Of a stretch of 64,000 bases of DNA, positions 37,233-45,606 are shown in pieces; the stretch's first letter is position 1; each line of letters starts with the position of its first letter. A program made the position numbers and the translations under genes. Origin of the DNA: Sphingobium lactosutens DS20 (GTDB lineage: Bacteria > Pseudomonadota > Alphaproteobacteria > Sphingomonadales > Sphingomonadaceae); assembly GCF_000445105.1 (NCBI RefSeq), contig NZ_ATDP01000104.1, forward strand, positions 38,597-102,596, in the 5' to 3' direction. Below the pieces are notes generated by a model. That model saw nothing but the letters and a program-made list of their open reading frames with translations, had not been told where the DNA came from and did no database searches.

Positions 37233-38020
37233 CCACCATCGACGATCAGTTCCGATCCGGTCATGAAGCTGGAATCCTCGGATGCCAGAAAGGCGGCGAC
37301 GCCGGCGACTTCCTCGGGCTCCCCAAGCCGACCCATGGGGGTCTTGCCCTCGAGCGTCGCCATCAGGTCGGTGAGCGCTCCGGATTCGCCGGCTGTTTCG
37401 CGTGTTCGAGCCTCCCCCAGAGCCATTTCCGTGCGGATGAAGCCCGGATGGATGGAATTGACCCGGACCGGCCGTTGCGCGGTCGCGAATTCGACCGCGG
37501 TTGCCTTCGCGAGCAGCCGGACGGCGCCCTTGCTCGCATTGTAGGCGGCTGTCTCGGCATAGCCTACCAGCCCAAGGATCGAGGACAGGACAACGATGCT
37601 TGATCCACCGCGCCGCCCCGCTCCGCTTTCCGCAAGCAGGTTCGTCATTGACCGGATGCCAAGGAACACGCCATCCGCGTTCACCGCCATGATGCGACGC
37701 CATTCGGCCAGCTCGACGTCGGTCGTCGCGCCGCCGCTGGCGACGCCGGCGTTAAGGACAAGGATATCCAGGCCTTGCCCTGCCTCGCGCAGGCGTTGCT
37801 CGGCCGCCCGCCATTCCGTCTCGTCGGTGACGTCGAGATGGAAATAGCGCAGCTCGTTGCCGAGCCGGCCCAAGGCCGAGAGCACAGGCGGCGTGCCCTC
37901 CTGCGCGATATCCGTTACCCATACCATGGCTCCCTCGGCGACATAGCGCTGCGCAATCGCAAGGCCGATGCCCCCTAGGCCTCCGGTGACTAGCGCGACG
38001 CGCCCTTCCAGATTTCCCAT
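37217..38020 (-). CDS. Short-chain dehydrogenase/reductase 1
   Basis: A 267-residue classical SDR: cofactor loop VTGGLGGIGLAIA, NAG motif LVLNAGVA, catalytic Ser in VVLSSILGL, Tyr-Lys in YNASKGAVRLLAK, C-terminal SELIVDGGWTAW. It shares its operon with two more SDRs upstream and the transporter downstream. Substrate unknown; the cluster context suggests an alcohol or ketone intermediate. Confidence 0.88.
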   Translation of the reverse strand: MGNLEGRVALVTGGLGGIGLAIAQRYVAEGAMVWVTDIAQEGTPPVLSALGRLGNELRYFHLDVTDETEWRAAEQRLREAGQGLDILVLNAGVASGGATTDVELAEWRRIMAVNADGVFLGIRSMTNLLAESGAGRRGGSSIVVLSSILGLVGYAETAAYNASKGAVRLLAKATAVEFATAQRPVRVNSIHPGFIRTEMALGEARTRETAGESGALTDLMATLEGKTPMGRLGEPEEVAGVAAFLASEDSSFMTGSELIVDGGWTAW

Positions 38021-38030
38021 CGAATGTCCC

Positions 38031-38822
38031 TCAGCCGGTGAACTGGCCGCCGGCCGGGTGCAGGGTCTGGCCCGTCATGAAGCTGCTCTCATCGCAGGCA
38101 AGATACAGGCAGGCGTCGGCCTGCTCGCGGGGGGTGCCATTGCGGTTCATCGGCGTGATGCTCATGGCCCAGCGATAGGCGTCGCTGTCCTGGGGGACGT
38201 CCCACATGGGCGTTGTCGTGAAACCCGGCCCGACGGCGTTGATGCGGATGCCCGTCTGGGCAAGTTCCAGCGCCATCACCTTGGTTAGCATGATCACGCC
38301 GGCCTTGGAGACGCAGTAGGCGGAGGCCCCGGCCACCGGAATCCTCCCTGCGGTCGAGGCGATGTTGACGATCGAGCCGCCTGTGCCCTGCTTGAGGAGC
38401 TGCCGCGCGAGCGCGCGGGCACTCAGCATGACGCCGGTGACATTGATGTCGATCACCTTCTGGAACTTCGCCGTGGTGACATGGATGACATGGCCGGAAT
38501 CATGGGGGTCCACGCCTTCCCTCTCATCTTCCGGGAAGGAGGCGACACCCGCGCACATCACGCCGACGTCGACATGACCGAACTGGCGCACCGCTTCGGC
38601 GATCATGTTTTCGCAGTCGGCTTCGGACGTCGTGTCGACCTTTACGGAGATGGCCTTGCGGCCAAGCTCTTCCACCAGCCGGACCGTCGCATCGCCGGGT
38701 TGGAGGTCGGCGACGACGATGTCGGCGCCTTCCTCCGCGAAGCGCACCGCGCAAGCCTGGCCAATACCGCTCGCGCCGCCGGTAATCACCGCGACCTTGC
38801 CCTTCAATCTGTCTCCAATCAT
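38031..38822 (-). CDS. Short-chain dehydrogenase/reductase 2
   Basis: A 263-residue SDR: ITGGASGIGQACAVRF, VMCAGVAS, catalytic Ser in NIASTAGRIP, Tyr-x3-Lys in YCVSKAGVIML, end HPAGGQFTG. Between the CAG motif and NVTGVM it carries an insertion of about 20 residues (EDEREGVDPHDSGHV) relative to typical SDRs. ATG 38822 follows GAGGAGCGAGGA; an ATG at 38843 is poorer. It is a close paralog of the next gene, so a tandem duplication is likely. Confidence 0.88.
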   Translation of the reverse strand: MIGDRLKGKVAVITGGASGIGQACAVRFAEEGADIVVADLQPGDATVRLVEELGRKAISVKVDTTSEADCENMIAEAVRQFGHVDVGVMCAGVASFPEDEREGVDPHDSGHVIHVTTAKFQKVIDINVTGVMLSARALARQLLKQGTGGSIVNIASTAGRIPVAGASAYCVSKAGVIMLTKVMALELAQTGIRINAVGPGFTTTPMWDVPQDSDAYRWAMSITPMNRNGTPREQADACLYLACDESSFMTGQTLHPAGGQFTG

Positions 38823-38848
38823 TCCTCGCTCCTCTTCCATCATGTTGG

Positions 38849-39694
38849 TTAGTCGGTGAATTGCCCCCCTGCCGGGTGCAGGATCTGGCCGGTGACAAAG
38901 CTGGACTCATCGCTCGCGAGATAAAGGCAGGCGTCGGCCACCTCTTCAGGGAGGCCCAGGCGTTTCATCGGCGTGATCGCCATGGCCATCCCGAGGGCAT
39001 GGGGATCGTCTTCGATACCGGCGATAAGAGGTGTTGCCGTGTAGCCCGGACCAACCGCATTGACGCGGATTCCCGTCTGCACAAGTTCGAGAGCCATGAC
39101 CTTGGCCAGCATCCAGACGCCGGCTTTGGATACGCAATAGGGTGCTGCGCCGGCCAGAGGGATGCGGCCCGCGGTCGAGGCGACGAGGACGATGGCGCCG
39201 CCCGAGCCCTGGCGCAGCATCCGGCGCGCACCGGCGCGGGCAGTCTGCATCACGCCCGTAACATTGACCTCGATGACGCGACGGAAATCGGCTGCCGCGA
39301 GCCTGACCACGTCGCTGGCGCCTGATGATGCGGCGCGAGCCTGCACGTTACTGCGTCCGGCGGCCGTCGCGATGCCGGCGGACGCGACGATGATATCGAC
39401 CTGGCCGAAAATCTCCGTTGCCTGGTCGATCATCGCTTCGCATTGCTCGGCGTTCGTGGTGTCGGTCGACACCGAATGGGCTGTCCCACCGATTTCCTCG
39501 ACAAGGGCAACGGTTCGACGCGCATCGGCAAAGTCGGCAATAACGATGGCTGCGCCCTCGCGGGCGAAACGCACCGCGCAGGCCTGCCCGATGCCGCTCG
39601 CTCCGCCGGTGATGACGGCTACCTTTCCGGCCAATCGCCCGTCAACGCGCGCGAACCCATTGGGCCGCGCACGCACTGCGCCTTCCATGCTCAT
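38849..39694 (-). CDS. Short-chain dehydrogenase/reductase 3
   Basis: A 281-residue SDR: ITGGASGIGQACAVRF is identical to SDR2, with VASAGIATAAG, NVTGVMQTARA, STAGRIPLAG, YCVSKAGVWML and a shared end HPAGGQFTD. It has the same type of 20-residue insertion, differing in sequence. ATG 39694 follows GAGAGG by about 6 bases. First gene of the leftward unit that runs to 33614; operator B lies about 60 bases upstream. Confidence 0.88.
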   Translation of the reverse strand: MSMEGAVRARPNGFARVDGRLAGKVAVITGGASGIGQACAVRFAREGAAIVIADFADARRTVALVEEIGGTAHSVSTDTTNAEQCEAMIDQATEIFGQVDIIVASAGIATAAGRSNVQARAASSGASDVVRLAAADFRRVIEVNVTGVMQTARAGARRMLRQGSGGAIVLVASTAGRIPLAGAAPYCVSKAGVWMLAKVMALELVQTGIRVNAVGPGYTATPLIAGIEDDPHALGMAMAITPMKRLGLPEEVADACLYLASDESSFVTGQILHPAGGQFTD

Positions 39695-39750
39695 CGGCAC
39701 CTCTCAGTTCCCGATCGGGCATAGCCAACGGGATACCACGCTATACTTTG

Positions 39751-39768
39751 ACTTTAACGTGTTAAAGT
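39751..39768. promoter_or_regulatory. TetR-type operator, site B
   Basis: ACTTTAAC-GT-GTTAAAGT is a perfect 8-bp inverted repeat with a 2-base centre. It lies upstream of the SDR-MFS-ADH-hydrolase unit. A TATAGC box (39745-39740, minus strand) sits just downstream of it in the direction of transcription, so a bound repressor would cover the promoter. Confidence 0.75.
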
Positions 39769-39898
39769 TTAGTATCGAGTCTCGCCGGCCGGATCAACCC
39801 CTTTTGAGCCGCACCGGCTGCATGGCGCGTATCCCTGATCTAAGACATGGCCGATAAGCGCGATTTCTGAAGCGTCCACGATTGGAGCCGAAAAAAAT

Positions 39899-39914
39899 CT
39901 GAACCACGTTACAG
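39899..39914. promoter_or_regulatory. TetR-type operator, site C
   Basis: CTGAACC-AC-GTTACAG, one mismatch in the left core. It lies 9 bases before the AGGAGGG ribosome site of the reductase gene at 39936. Confidence 0.6.
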
Positions 39915-39935
39915 ATAAGGGCAGGAGGGTTGACC

Positions 39936-40985
39936 TTGAGGGATCAAATTGACGTGATAAATCGTCGTTGGCGGCTGGCGCGCCGCCCGGAGGGGGCAGT
40001 CCGGCGCGAAGATTTCATTCTGGATGAGGCGCCACTGGCACCGCCACTCGGGCAGGGAAAGTTGCTGTTGCGGCACGAGTTGCTGCTTTGCGCGCCTACG
40101 ATCCGCAATTGGATCGGTGGCAGGCGTGAAAGCTATTATCCCACCATCGAGATCGGTGATCCCATACTCGCGCCCGCGGCAAGCCGGATCCTCTTTTCAG
40201 ACGATCCAGCCTGGCCGGTTGGCGCGCTGGTCGTTGGCCTCGGCACCTGGCAGGATTATGAATGGGTAAGCCCGGAAGGCCGGGGCCTCCGGGTCATTCC
40301 CGACGGCATATCTTCGCGCGCAGCAATGGGCTTGTTCGGTATGAACGCCCTGACGGCCTATTTTGGTGTGATCGCCGTTGGGAGGGCCAGAAAGGGGGAG
40401 ACGCTGCTTGTTTCCGGCGCCGCCGGATCGGTGGGGGCGATGGCGGCGCAGTTCGGCCGCATATTGGGCTGTCGCGTCGTGGGCCTGTGCGGGTCGGTTG
40501 AGAAGGCTCGCTGGCTGCGCGAGGACTGCGGTATTACTTCAGTGATCGACTATGTGCGCGAGGATGTTCCCGATCGCTTGGCGGCGCTTTGCCCCGATGG
40601 GGTGGATGTCGTGTTCGACAATGTCGGAGGTGAATTCCTTCATCAGGCTTTGGCGCGCACCAACCGTCATGGACGAATCGTTCTTTGCGGCCAGATCGCC
40701 ACCTATGATGTAGCCGATCCCGATGCGGGGCGTCCCCTCGACATGATGCGGATCATCTACGGCAGCATAACCCTGAGTGGCTTTTTGTTGAACGACTTTT
40801 CGATCGATATCCCGGATGCGCAGAAGAAGATCGCGGAATGGGCGAAGCAGGGTTTGCTCGCTCACCGAGAGGATTTGCGGGATGGATTCGATAGCCTGCC
40901 GGAGACATTCATGGCGCTGTTCAACGGCGGCAACCAAGGCACGTTGCTGGGGCGAATCGCCGACAAGCAAGGGAGGGCGTTGTAG
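39936..40985 (+). CDS. NADP-dependent oxidoreductase, PTGR/CurA-like MDR family
   Basis: A 349-residue zinc-free MDR enzyme: GMNALTAYFGVIAVG, cofactor loop VSGAAGSVGAMAAQFG, DNVGGEFLHQAL, NRHGRIVLCGQIATYD. The family reduces the C=C bond of enones and quinones. The start is TTG 39936: AGGAGGG (39923-39929) stands 6 bases before it. A TTG at 39930 is too close and there is no ATG nearby. It is divergent from SDR3 and has its own operator C. Confidence 0.85.
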   Translation: MRDQIDVINRRWRLARRPEGAVRREDFILDEAPLAPPLGQGKLLLRHELLLCAPTIRNWIGGRRESYYPTIEIGDPILAPAASRILFSDDPAWPVGALVVGLGTWQDYEWVSPEGRGLRVIPDGISSRAAMGLFGMNALTAYFGVIAVGRARKGETLLVSGAAGSVGAMAAQFGRILGCRVVGLCGSVEKARWLREDCGITSVIDYVREDVPDRLAALCPDGVDVVFDNVGGEFLHQALARTNRHGRIVLCGQIATYDVADPDAGRPLDMMRIIYGSITLSGFLLNDFSIDIPDAQKKIAEWAKQGLLAHREDLRDGFDSLPETFMALFNGGNQGTLLGRIADKQGRAL

Positions 40986-41229
40986 GCAAGGGTCAAAGGC
41001 GGAACGCCACCCTCCCGAAAAGATCCCGGTGGCTCACCGTCTCAAAGGCAGAGGCAACTTTTGCAAGGTCGCGCCATGCAGACAAGCCAGGACGATGCAC
41101 ACCGGGTTGGGCGGCATATCGTCGGGAATAAAGATGGGTGCTCAATCGACTGTCCCGCCGCCAATATTGGCGTTCGGTGCTCCGATGGCCCTCCCTCTCA
41201 CGCCGGTGTCCGAGCAGGATGGGCGACGC

Positions 41230-41904
41230 TCAAACATCCCGATCTTCTGGTGTCCCATCCGTTGCTTGCGCCAGTCTCCTCAACGTCGCATCATGTTCGG
41301 CGAAGCGAGCGAACAATCCCGGCACGGACTTCTTGGTGGCGACGGGAATCAGGATCAGGCTGAGACCATAGGCGACCTCGGCATGCATCTGCTCGAGCGT
41401 GATGTTGTCCCGGACCCAATCCAGAATCGAGCCGATCAGCATATGGATGATGTTTTTCGCCATGGCGTTGACGTTCACGTCGCTATCAAGGAGCCCGGTC
41501 GCAGCAGCCTCTGCGACGAGCTTTTCCCATGAGCGGATACGCGGCGTGATGAAGCCGTCGCTCAACGCAGAATCGGCACTTCCGTAGATGGCGCGAAACA
41601 TCGCCTGATTGAAGGCCGGGCTTTCCTTAAAATGGTGCGCAGCCAAGCTTAGCGCCGCGAACATCCGTTCGATCGCGTCGACGCCAAGCGCATCCAACTC
41701 ATCCTCAAAGACGGCCAGATCCTCCTGGTAGATGGCGGAAATGATATTCTGCCGCGATCCGAAGAGACTGTAGGCCGTGACCACGCTGACCCCGGCCTTT
41801 TCGGCCAGCGTGCGCATGGAGAAGGAATCCTCGTGGATCATGCTGCGCGCGGCGGCCACGACCCGCGCTCGGCGCTCCCTTTTGTTGGCTTCTCGCTTGT
41901 TCAT
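41230..41904 (-). CDS. TetR/AcrR family transcriptional regulator
   Basis: A 224-residue one-domain-plus-ligand regulator. The N-terminal helix-turn-helix covers SMRTLAEKAGVSVVTAYSLFGSRQNIISAIY (in parts), the rest is helical ligand domain with FNQAMFRAIYGSADSALSDGF. It is the only TetR gene seen in the cargo and is divergent from the TonB receptor gene with three operator copies between them, so I infer it represses the cluster and itself until a pathway compound binds. The ligand is unknown. Confidence 0.88.
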   Translation of the reverse strand: MNKREANKRERRARVVAAARSMIHEDSFSMRTLAEKAGVSVVTAYSLFGSRQNIISAIYQEDLAVFEDELDALGVDAIERMFAALSLAAHHFKESPAFNQAMFRAIYGSADSALSDGFITPRIRSWEKLVAEAAATGLLDSDVNVNAMAKNIIHMLIGSILDWVRDNITLEQMHAEVAYGLSLILIPVATKKSVPGLFARFAEHDATLRRLAQATDGTPEDRDV

Positions 41905-41933
41905 CCCACGGTCTTATGGGGTTTTGCGCAAAA

Positions 41934-41949
41934 ATGAAACGTGTGCATT
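41934..41949. promoter_or_regulatory. TetR-type operator, site D (weak)
   Basis: ATGAAAC-GT-GTGCATT: a full left half and degenerate right half, about 30 bases upstream of the TetR start. Possible autoregulatory site. Confidence 0.4.
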
Positions 41950-42005
41950 GTCCTGGCGTGAACGCCAGGGCGGCCACGGAACGAAAAAAATCGCATGCCC
42001 CCTGC

Positions 42006-42035
42006 TTGACAGCTTTCCCCGAGCGGCGGTATGTC
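42006..42035 (+). promoter_or_regulatory. Promoter for the TonB receptor unit
   Basis: TTGACA and TATGTC separated by 18 bases. Operators E and F follow within 30 bases, over the expected transcription start, a layout that suits repression. Confidence 0.5.
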
Positions 42036-42039
42036 GAAC

Positions 42040-42055
42040 CTGTAACGTGTTTAAG
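42040..42055. promoter_or_regulatory. TetR-type operator, site E
   Basis: CTGTAAC-GT-GTTTAAG, full match to the TnnAACnnGTTnnA pattern. Its centre is 23 bases from that of site F, about two helical turns. Confidence 0.65.
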
Positions 42056-42062
42056 AAAAACT

Positions 42063-42078
42063 CTGCAACATGTTAGGG
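42063..42078. promoter_or_regulatory. TetR-type operator, site F
   Basis: CTGCAAC-AT-GTTAGGG, one mismatch in the outer right half. Tandem with site E. Confidence 0.5.
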
Positions 42079-42285
42079 AAATCGGCCCGGCCGGTTCCAT
42101 GGTTTGCCCTTTGGGATTGAGATTCACCGATATCTTGAACTCATGGAGGAAGCGTAACCGCCAACAAGATAATGACGGTATCGATAGCAATACCAATAGG
42201 TGAGGATGAATTGAAAGCCAGAAACACAGGTCTTCAAAACGGACCAAATCTAGTTGTTCTGGCATAAATCTGGGAGGAGGATGTT

Positions 42286-44700
42286 ATGAATAGCATAGGG
42301 ATTTCTATATCGCGTGGGGTTTCCCTTTGGGTATTGGCATTTTCAACATCGCCACTTTATGCACAAGATGCTCCCCTTTCCGCGGCGCCCCCTCCGACTA
42401 GTGAAGCAACACAGTCAGGCATCGAAGACATCGTTGTCACTGCGCAAAAGCGTGCCCAGTCGATCAACAATGTCGGCATGTCGATCGCCGCGATCTCGGG
42501 GGATGCCCTGATCGAGCGCGGTGTTTCGACGGCGGCCGATCTGGTCAAGACGGTTCCCGGCTTCGCCTATGCGGAAACCGCGCTGGGCGTTCCCATTTAC
42601 ACGTTGCGCGGCGTTGGTTTCGTCGATCAGAGCCTGTCGGCCGGGCCGACCGTCAGCGTGTATGTCGATGAAGTCCCGCTACCCTACAGCTTCATGACCA
42701 AGGGTTCGATCTTCGATCTGGAACGGGTCGAGGTACTCAAGGGGCCACAGGGTACGCTTTACGGTCAGAACTCCACGGGCGGCGCGTTCAACTATATCGC
42801 GGCCAAACCCACCAACGAATTCTCTGCTGGCGTAGATGCCGAATATGGCCGGTTCAACACGCTCGACGCAACCGGGTTCGTCAGTGGTCCTCTAAGCAGC
42901 ACCTTGAAAGGGCGTCTTGCCGTTCGGACGGTCCAGGGCGGCGACTGGCAGAAAAGCTACACGCGCAACGACACGTTGGGCCGCCAGGAACAATGGCAGG
43001 GAAGGGCATTGCTCGACTGGGAGCCGACCGAGCGTTTGACTGTGCAAATCAACGCCACAGGTTGGATCGACAAGTCCGACACTATTGCTCCTCAGGTCCG
43101 CAAGATCGATCCCCAGGTGCCTGCCGGCGTGATTTCGGGGGTCGCGAACTATCCGCTGCCGCCTGACGATCCGCGTGCGGCGGATTGGACGCCTGACCGG
43201 GATTATGCGCGTGATGACTGGTTCTGGATGACCGCTGGCCGTATCAACTATGAACTGAGCGATGATCTGCGGTTGGTTTCCATCACGGCCTACCAGAAGT
43301 TCAGCACCAAGGCATTCTATGACAATGACGGCTACACCTATCTGACGGGTGATCGCTACGGCACCGGCACTGTCAAAACCTTCAACCAGGAATTGCGTCT
43401 CGAAGGGGAGAATGGGCCGATCCAGTGGATTCTGGGCGGCAACTATTCGCACCATAAGGTGCATCAGCTCTTCACATATTATTTGAAGGACGCTTCCAAC
43501 GCGCATGGCGTGTTCGCCGGCCTTGGGCCGATCGGACCGAATGGCGAACTGGGCTTTATCGGGCCGGATGGCTTGGACTTTGCGACTGCCAACGGGCTGA
43601 GTGACAATACGATCAAATCCTATGCGGTGTTTGGCAACGCCGAATGGGAGATCGTGCCGAGCCTCACCCTGCAAGGCGGTATTCGCTACACCAAAACCAA
43701 TCGCGACGGCCGGAGCTGCGCCGTAGCGACGGATGCGGCGGGTGCGGCTCTCAGTTTGGGAACGCAGCAATTCTATGCCAATATAGGCACCAAGACCACG
43801 CCGGTCATGCCTGTTTCACCGGGCGACTGCACCACCCTGGACGAAAATTTCAACCCGGCGCCATCGTTCGGTCGCCTGCGAGAAGACAATGTTTCCTGGC
43901 GCGTGGGCCTGAACTACAAGACGCCAGGCGCAACGCTCCTCTACGCGAATGTCAGCCGAGGCTATAAGGCGGGTAGCATCCCGGCCTTCTCCGCTTCGAC
44001 ATTCACTTCAAATCTTCCGGTCAAGCAAGAATCGCTGCTTGCCTACGAAGTCGGCTTCAAGGCGCCACTGTTCGAGCACACCATGCAGATCAATGGTGCC
44101 GCCTTCTATTATGACTATAGTGACAAGCAGATCTATGTGCTGCTTCAGGATCTGGTGTTCGGCGGCATCCAGCAACTCGTCAACATCCCGAAATCCCGTC
44201 TCCAGGGTGCTGAACTGGAACTGGTGTGGCAACCGACACGCGGCCTGAACATCAGCGCTTCGGGAACCTATCTCGACAGTAAGATCAAGCAGTATACGGG
44301 CTATAATGCCGGTGGCATTTTCGCCGATTATTCGGGCGAAAGCTTCCCCTATGCGGCCAAATGGCAATTGGCTGGCGACGTTCAGTATGACTTCCCCATC
44401 TCCAGCAGCATGGAAGCCTATGTCGGCGGCGCGGTGAACTATCACAGCCGCACGACTGCCGCGTTCGGCAACGATCTTCTGATCGCCGGGGGTAAGGGCA
44501 ATTATGACCTCAATCCCTATGTCCTGGTCGATCTCCGGGCAGGGGTGAAGTCGCCGGATGGCAATTGGCGCGTGGGCCTCTTCGGCCGAAACATTTTCAA
44601 CAAATATTACTGGACCACGGTGGAGAAGCAGCAGGACGCGGTGATCCGCTACGCCGGCAAGCCCGCCACTTACGGCATCCAGTTGAGCACGCGGTTCTGA
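42286..44700 (+). CDS. TonB-dependent outer membrane receptor
   Basis: An 804-residue receptor. A signal peptide (VLAFSTSPLYAQ) is followed by the TonB-box-like IEDIVVTAQKRAQSINNVGMS, a plug domain with VYVDEVPLPYS and VLKGPQGTLYGQNSTGGAFN, then a 22-strand barrel ending KPATYGIQLSTRF with the terminal aromatic residue. Sphingomonads use such FecA/CirA-like receptors for hydrophobic or bulky carbon sources as well as iron. GGAGGAGG stands shortly before ATG 42286. As the first gene after the operator region it is the probable uptake step. Confidence 0.92.
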   Translation: MNSIGISISRGVSLWVLAFSTSPLYAQDAPLSAAPPPTSEATQSGIEDIVVTAQKRAQSINNVGMSIAAISGDALIERGVSTAADLVKTVPGFAYAETALGVPIYTLRGVGFVDQSLSAGPTVSVYVDEVPLPYSFMTKGSIFDLERVEVLKGPQGTLYGQNSTGGAFNYIAAKPTNEFSAGVDAEYGRFNTLDATGFVSGPLSSTLKGRLAVRTVQGGDWQKSYTRNDTLGRQEQWQGRALLDWEPTERLTVQINATGWIDKSDTIAPQVRKIDPQVPAGVISGVANYPLPPDDPRAADWTPDRDYARDDWFWMTAGRINYELSDDLRLVSITAYQKFSTKAFYDNDGYTYLTGDRYGTGTVKTFNQELRLEGENGPIQWILGGNYSHHKVHQLFTYYLKDASNAHGVFAGLGPIGPNGELGFIGPDGLDFATANGLSDNTIKSYAVFGNAEWEIVPSLTLQGGIRYTKTNRDGRSCAVATDAAGAALSLGTQQFYANIGTKTTPVMPVSPGDCTTLDENFNPAPSFGRLREDNVSWRVGLNYKTPGATLLYANVSRGYKAGSIPAFSASTFTSNLPVKQESLLAYEVGFKAPLFEHTMQINGAAFYYDYSDKQIYVLLQDLVFGGIQQLVNIPKSRLQGAELELVWQPTRGLNISASGTYLDSKIKQYTGYNAGGIFADYSGESFPYAAKWQLAGDVQYDFPISSSMEAYVGGAVNYHSRTTAAFGNDLLIAGGKGNYDLNPYVLVDLRAGVKSPDGNWRVGLFGRNIFNKYYWTTVEKQQDAVIRYAGKPATYGIQLSTRF

Positions 44701-44706
44701 TCAGGC

Positions 44707-44738
44707 GGGCGCGCATGGCGTCTCACGCCGGCGCGCCC
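44707..44738 (+). terminator. Hairpin between receptor and SDR genes
   Basis: GGGCGCGC pairs with GCGCGCCC, with an inner stem GGCGT-CTC-ACGCC. No T run follows. It may cap the receptor mRNA or lower readthrough into the following genes. Confidence 0.45.
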
Positions 44739-44764
44739 CACTAAATATTTCCAGAGAGGGCGAT

Positions 44765-45550
44765 ATGCGGAGAGTCGAAGGAAAAGTGGCCATCATCACC
44801 GGCGGCGCCGGTGGTCTGGGCAGCGCGGCGGCGCGGAGGCTGGCGTCGGAGGGCGCGACCGTGCTGATCGCCGACATAGCGGTCGATGCAGCGGAAAAGG
44901 TGGCAAATGAGATCGGCGGCGGCGCGTCGGCGGTCCACCTCGATGCCTTCGATCCGGCTTCCATCAAGGCGATGGTGGATACCGCGATCGAACGATACGG
45001 CCGACTGGACATCCTCAACAATAATGTGGCCCATACGGGGGGAACTGGCGCGGATACTACCGTTCTGGAAACGTCCATCGAAACCTGGGATCAGTCCTTT
45101 GCGGTCAACGTCCGCAGCTATTTCATCGCCACCAAATATGCGCTCCCGCACATGCTCAAAAATGGCAGCGGGTCGATCGTCAACATTGCCTCGGATTCAG
45201 GGCTGGGCGGCGATTGCGCGTTGGTTGCCTATGGATCGTCGAAGGCGGCCGTCGTCAACTTCAGCCGCTATGTCGCCGCGCAATATGGCCGTCAGGGCAT
45301 TCGCTGCAACACGATCTGTCCTGGTCCCATCGCCACGCAGGCGCTTCGCGAGCATGCGCCGGAAACCCTGAAATCCACGCTCAATGCCGTCTATGTGCCG
45401 CAACTCGGTGAACCGCAGCACATAGCCGCGCTCGTCGCCTATTTCTCCAGTGACGAGGCCGCCTACACCAACGGCGCGATGATAAGCTGCGACGGCGGCC
45501 TGGATGCCGTGATCACGCCGTGGATGGCGCAAGGGAAGCTCATGAACTGA
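44765..45550 (+). CDS. Short-chain dehydrogenase/reductase 4 (NNNVA variant)
   Basis: A 261-residue SDR: ITGGAGGLGSAAARRL, ILNNNVAHTG where most SDRs have NNAG, Ser in NIASDSGLGG, Tyr-x3-Lys in YGSSKAAVVNFS, C-terminal SCDGGLDAV. It shares the NNxVA variant with the SDR at 49641, suggesting a common subfamily. The extended tail ITPWMAQGKLMN may reach over the active site. Substrate unknown. Confidence 0.87.
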   Translation: MRRVEGKVAIITGGAGGLGSAAARRLASEGATVLIADIAVDAAEKVANEIGGGASAVHLDAFDPASIKAMVDTAIERYGRLDILNNNVAHTGGTGADTTVLETSIETWDQSFAVNVRSYFIATKYALPHMLKNGSGSIVNIASDSGLGGDCALVAYGSSKAAVVNFSRYVAAQYGRQGIRCNTICPGPIATQALREHAPETLKSTLNAVYVPQLGEPQHIAALVAYFSSDEAAYTNGAMISCDGGLDAVITPWMAQGKLMN

Positions 45551-45606
45551 GAATGTCGTCGCGACGGATGTCGCCGCGGTCCGCTAGTTGAAGGAAGGAT
45601 AGTCCC

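Larger units (their letters stand above)
41905..42285. promoter_or_regulatory. Divergent control region between TetR and TonB receptor genes
   Basis: 380 bases with three operator copies (D, E, F) and a promoter TTGACA (42006-42011) with TATGTC (42030-42035), spacing 18. The receptor would have a leader of roughly 240 bases; no riboswitch-like fold or leader peptide was recognised in it. Confidence 0.6.
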
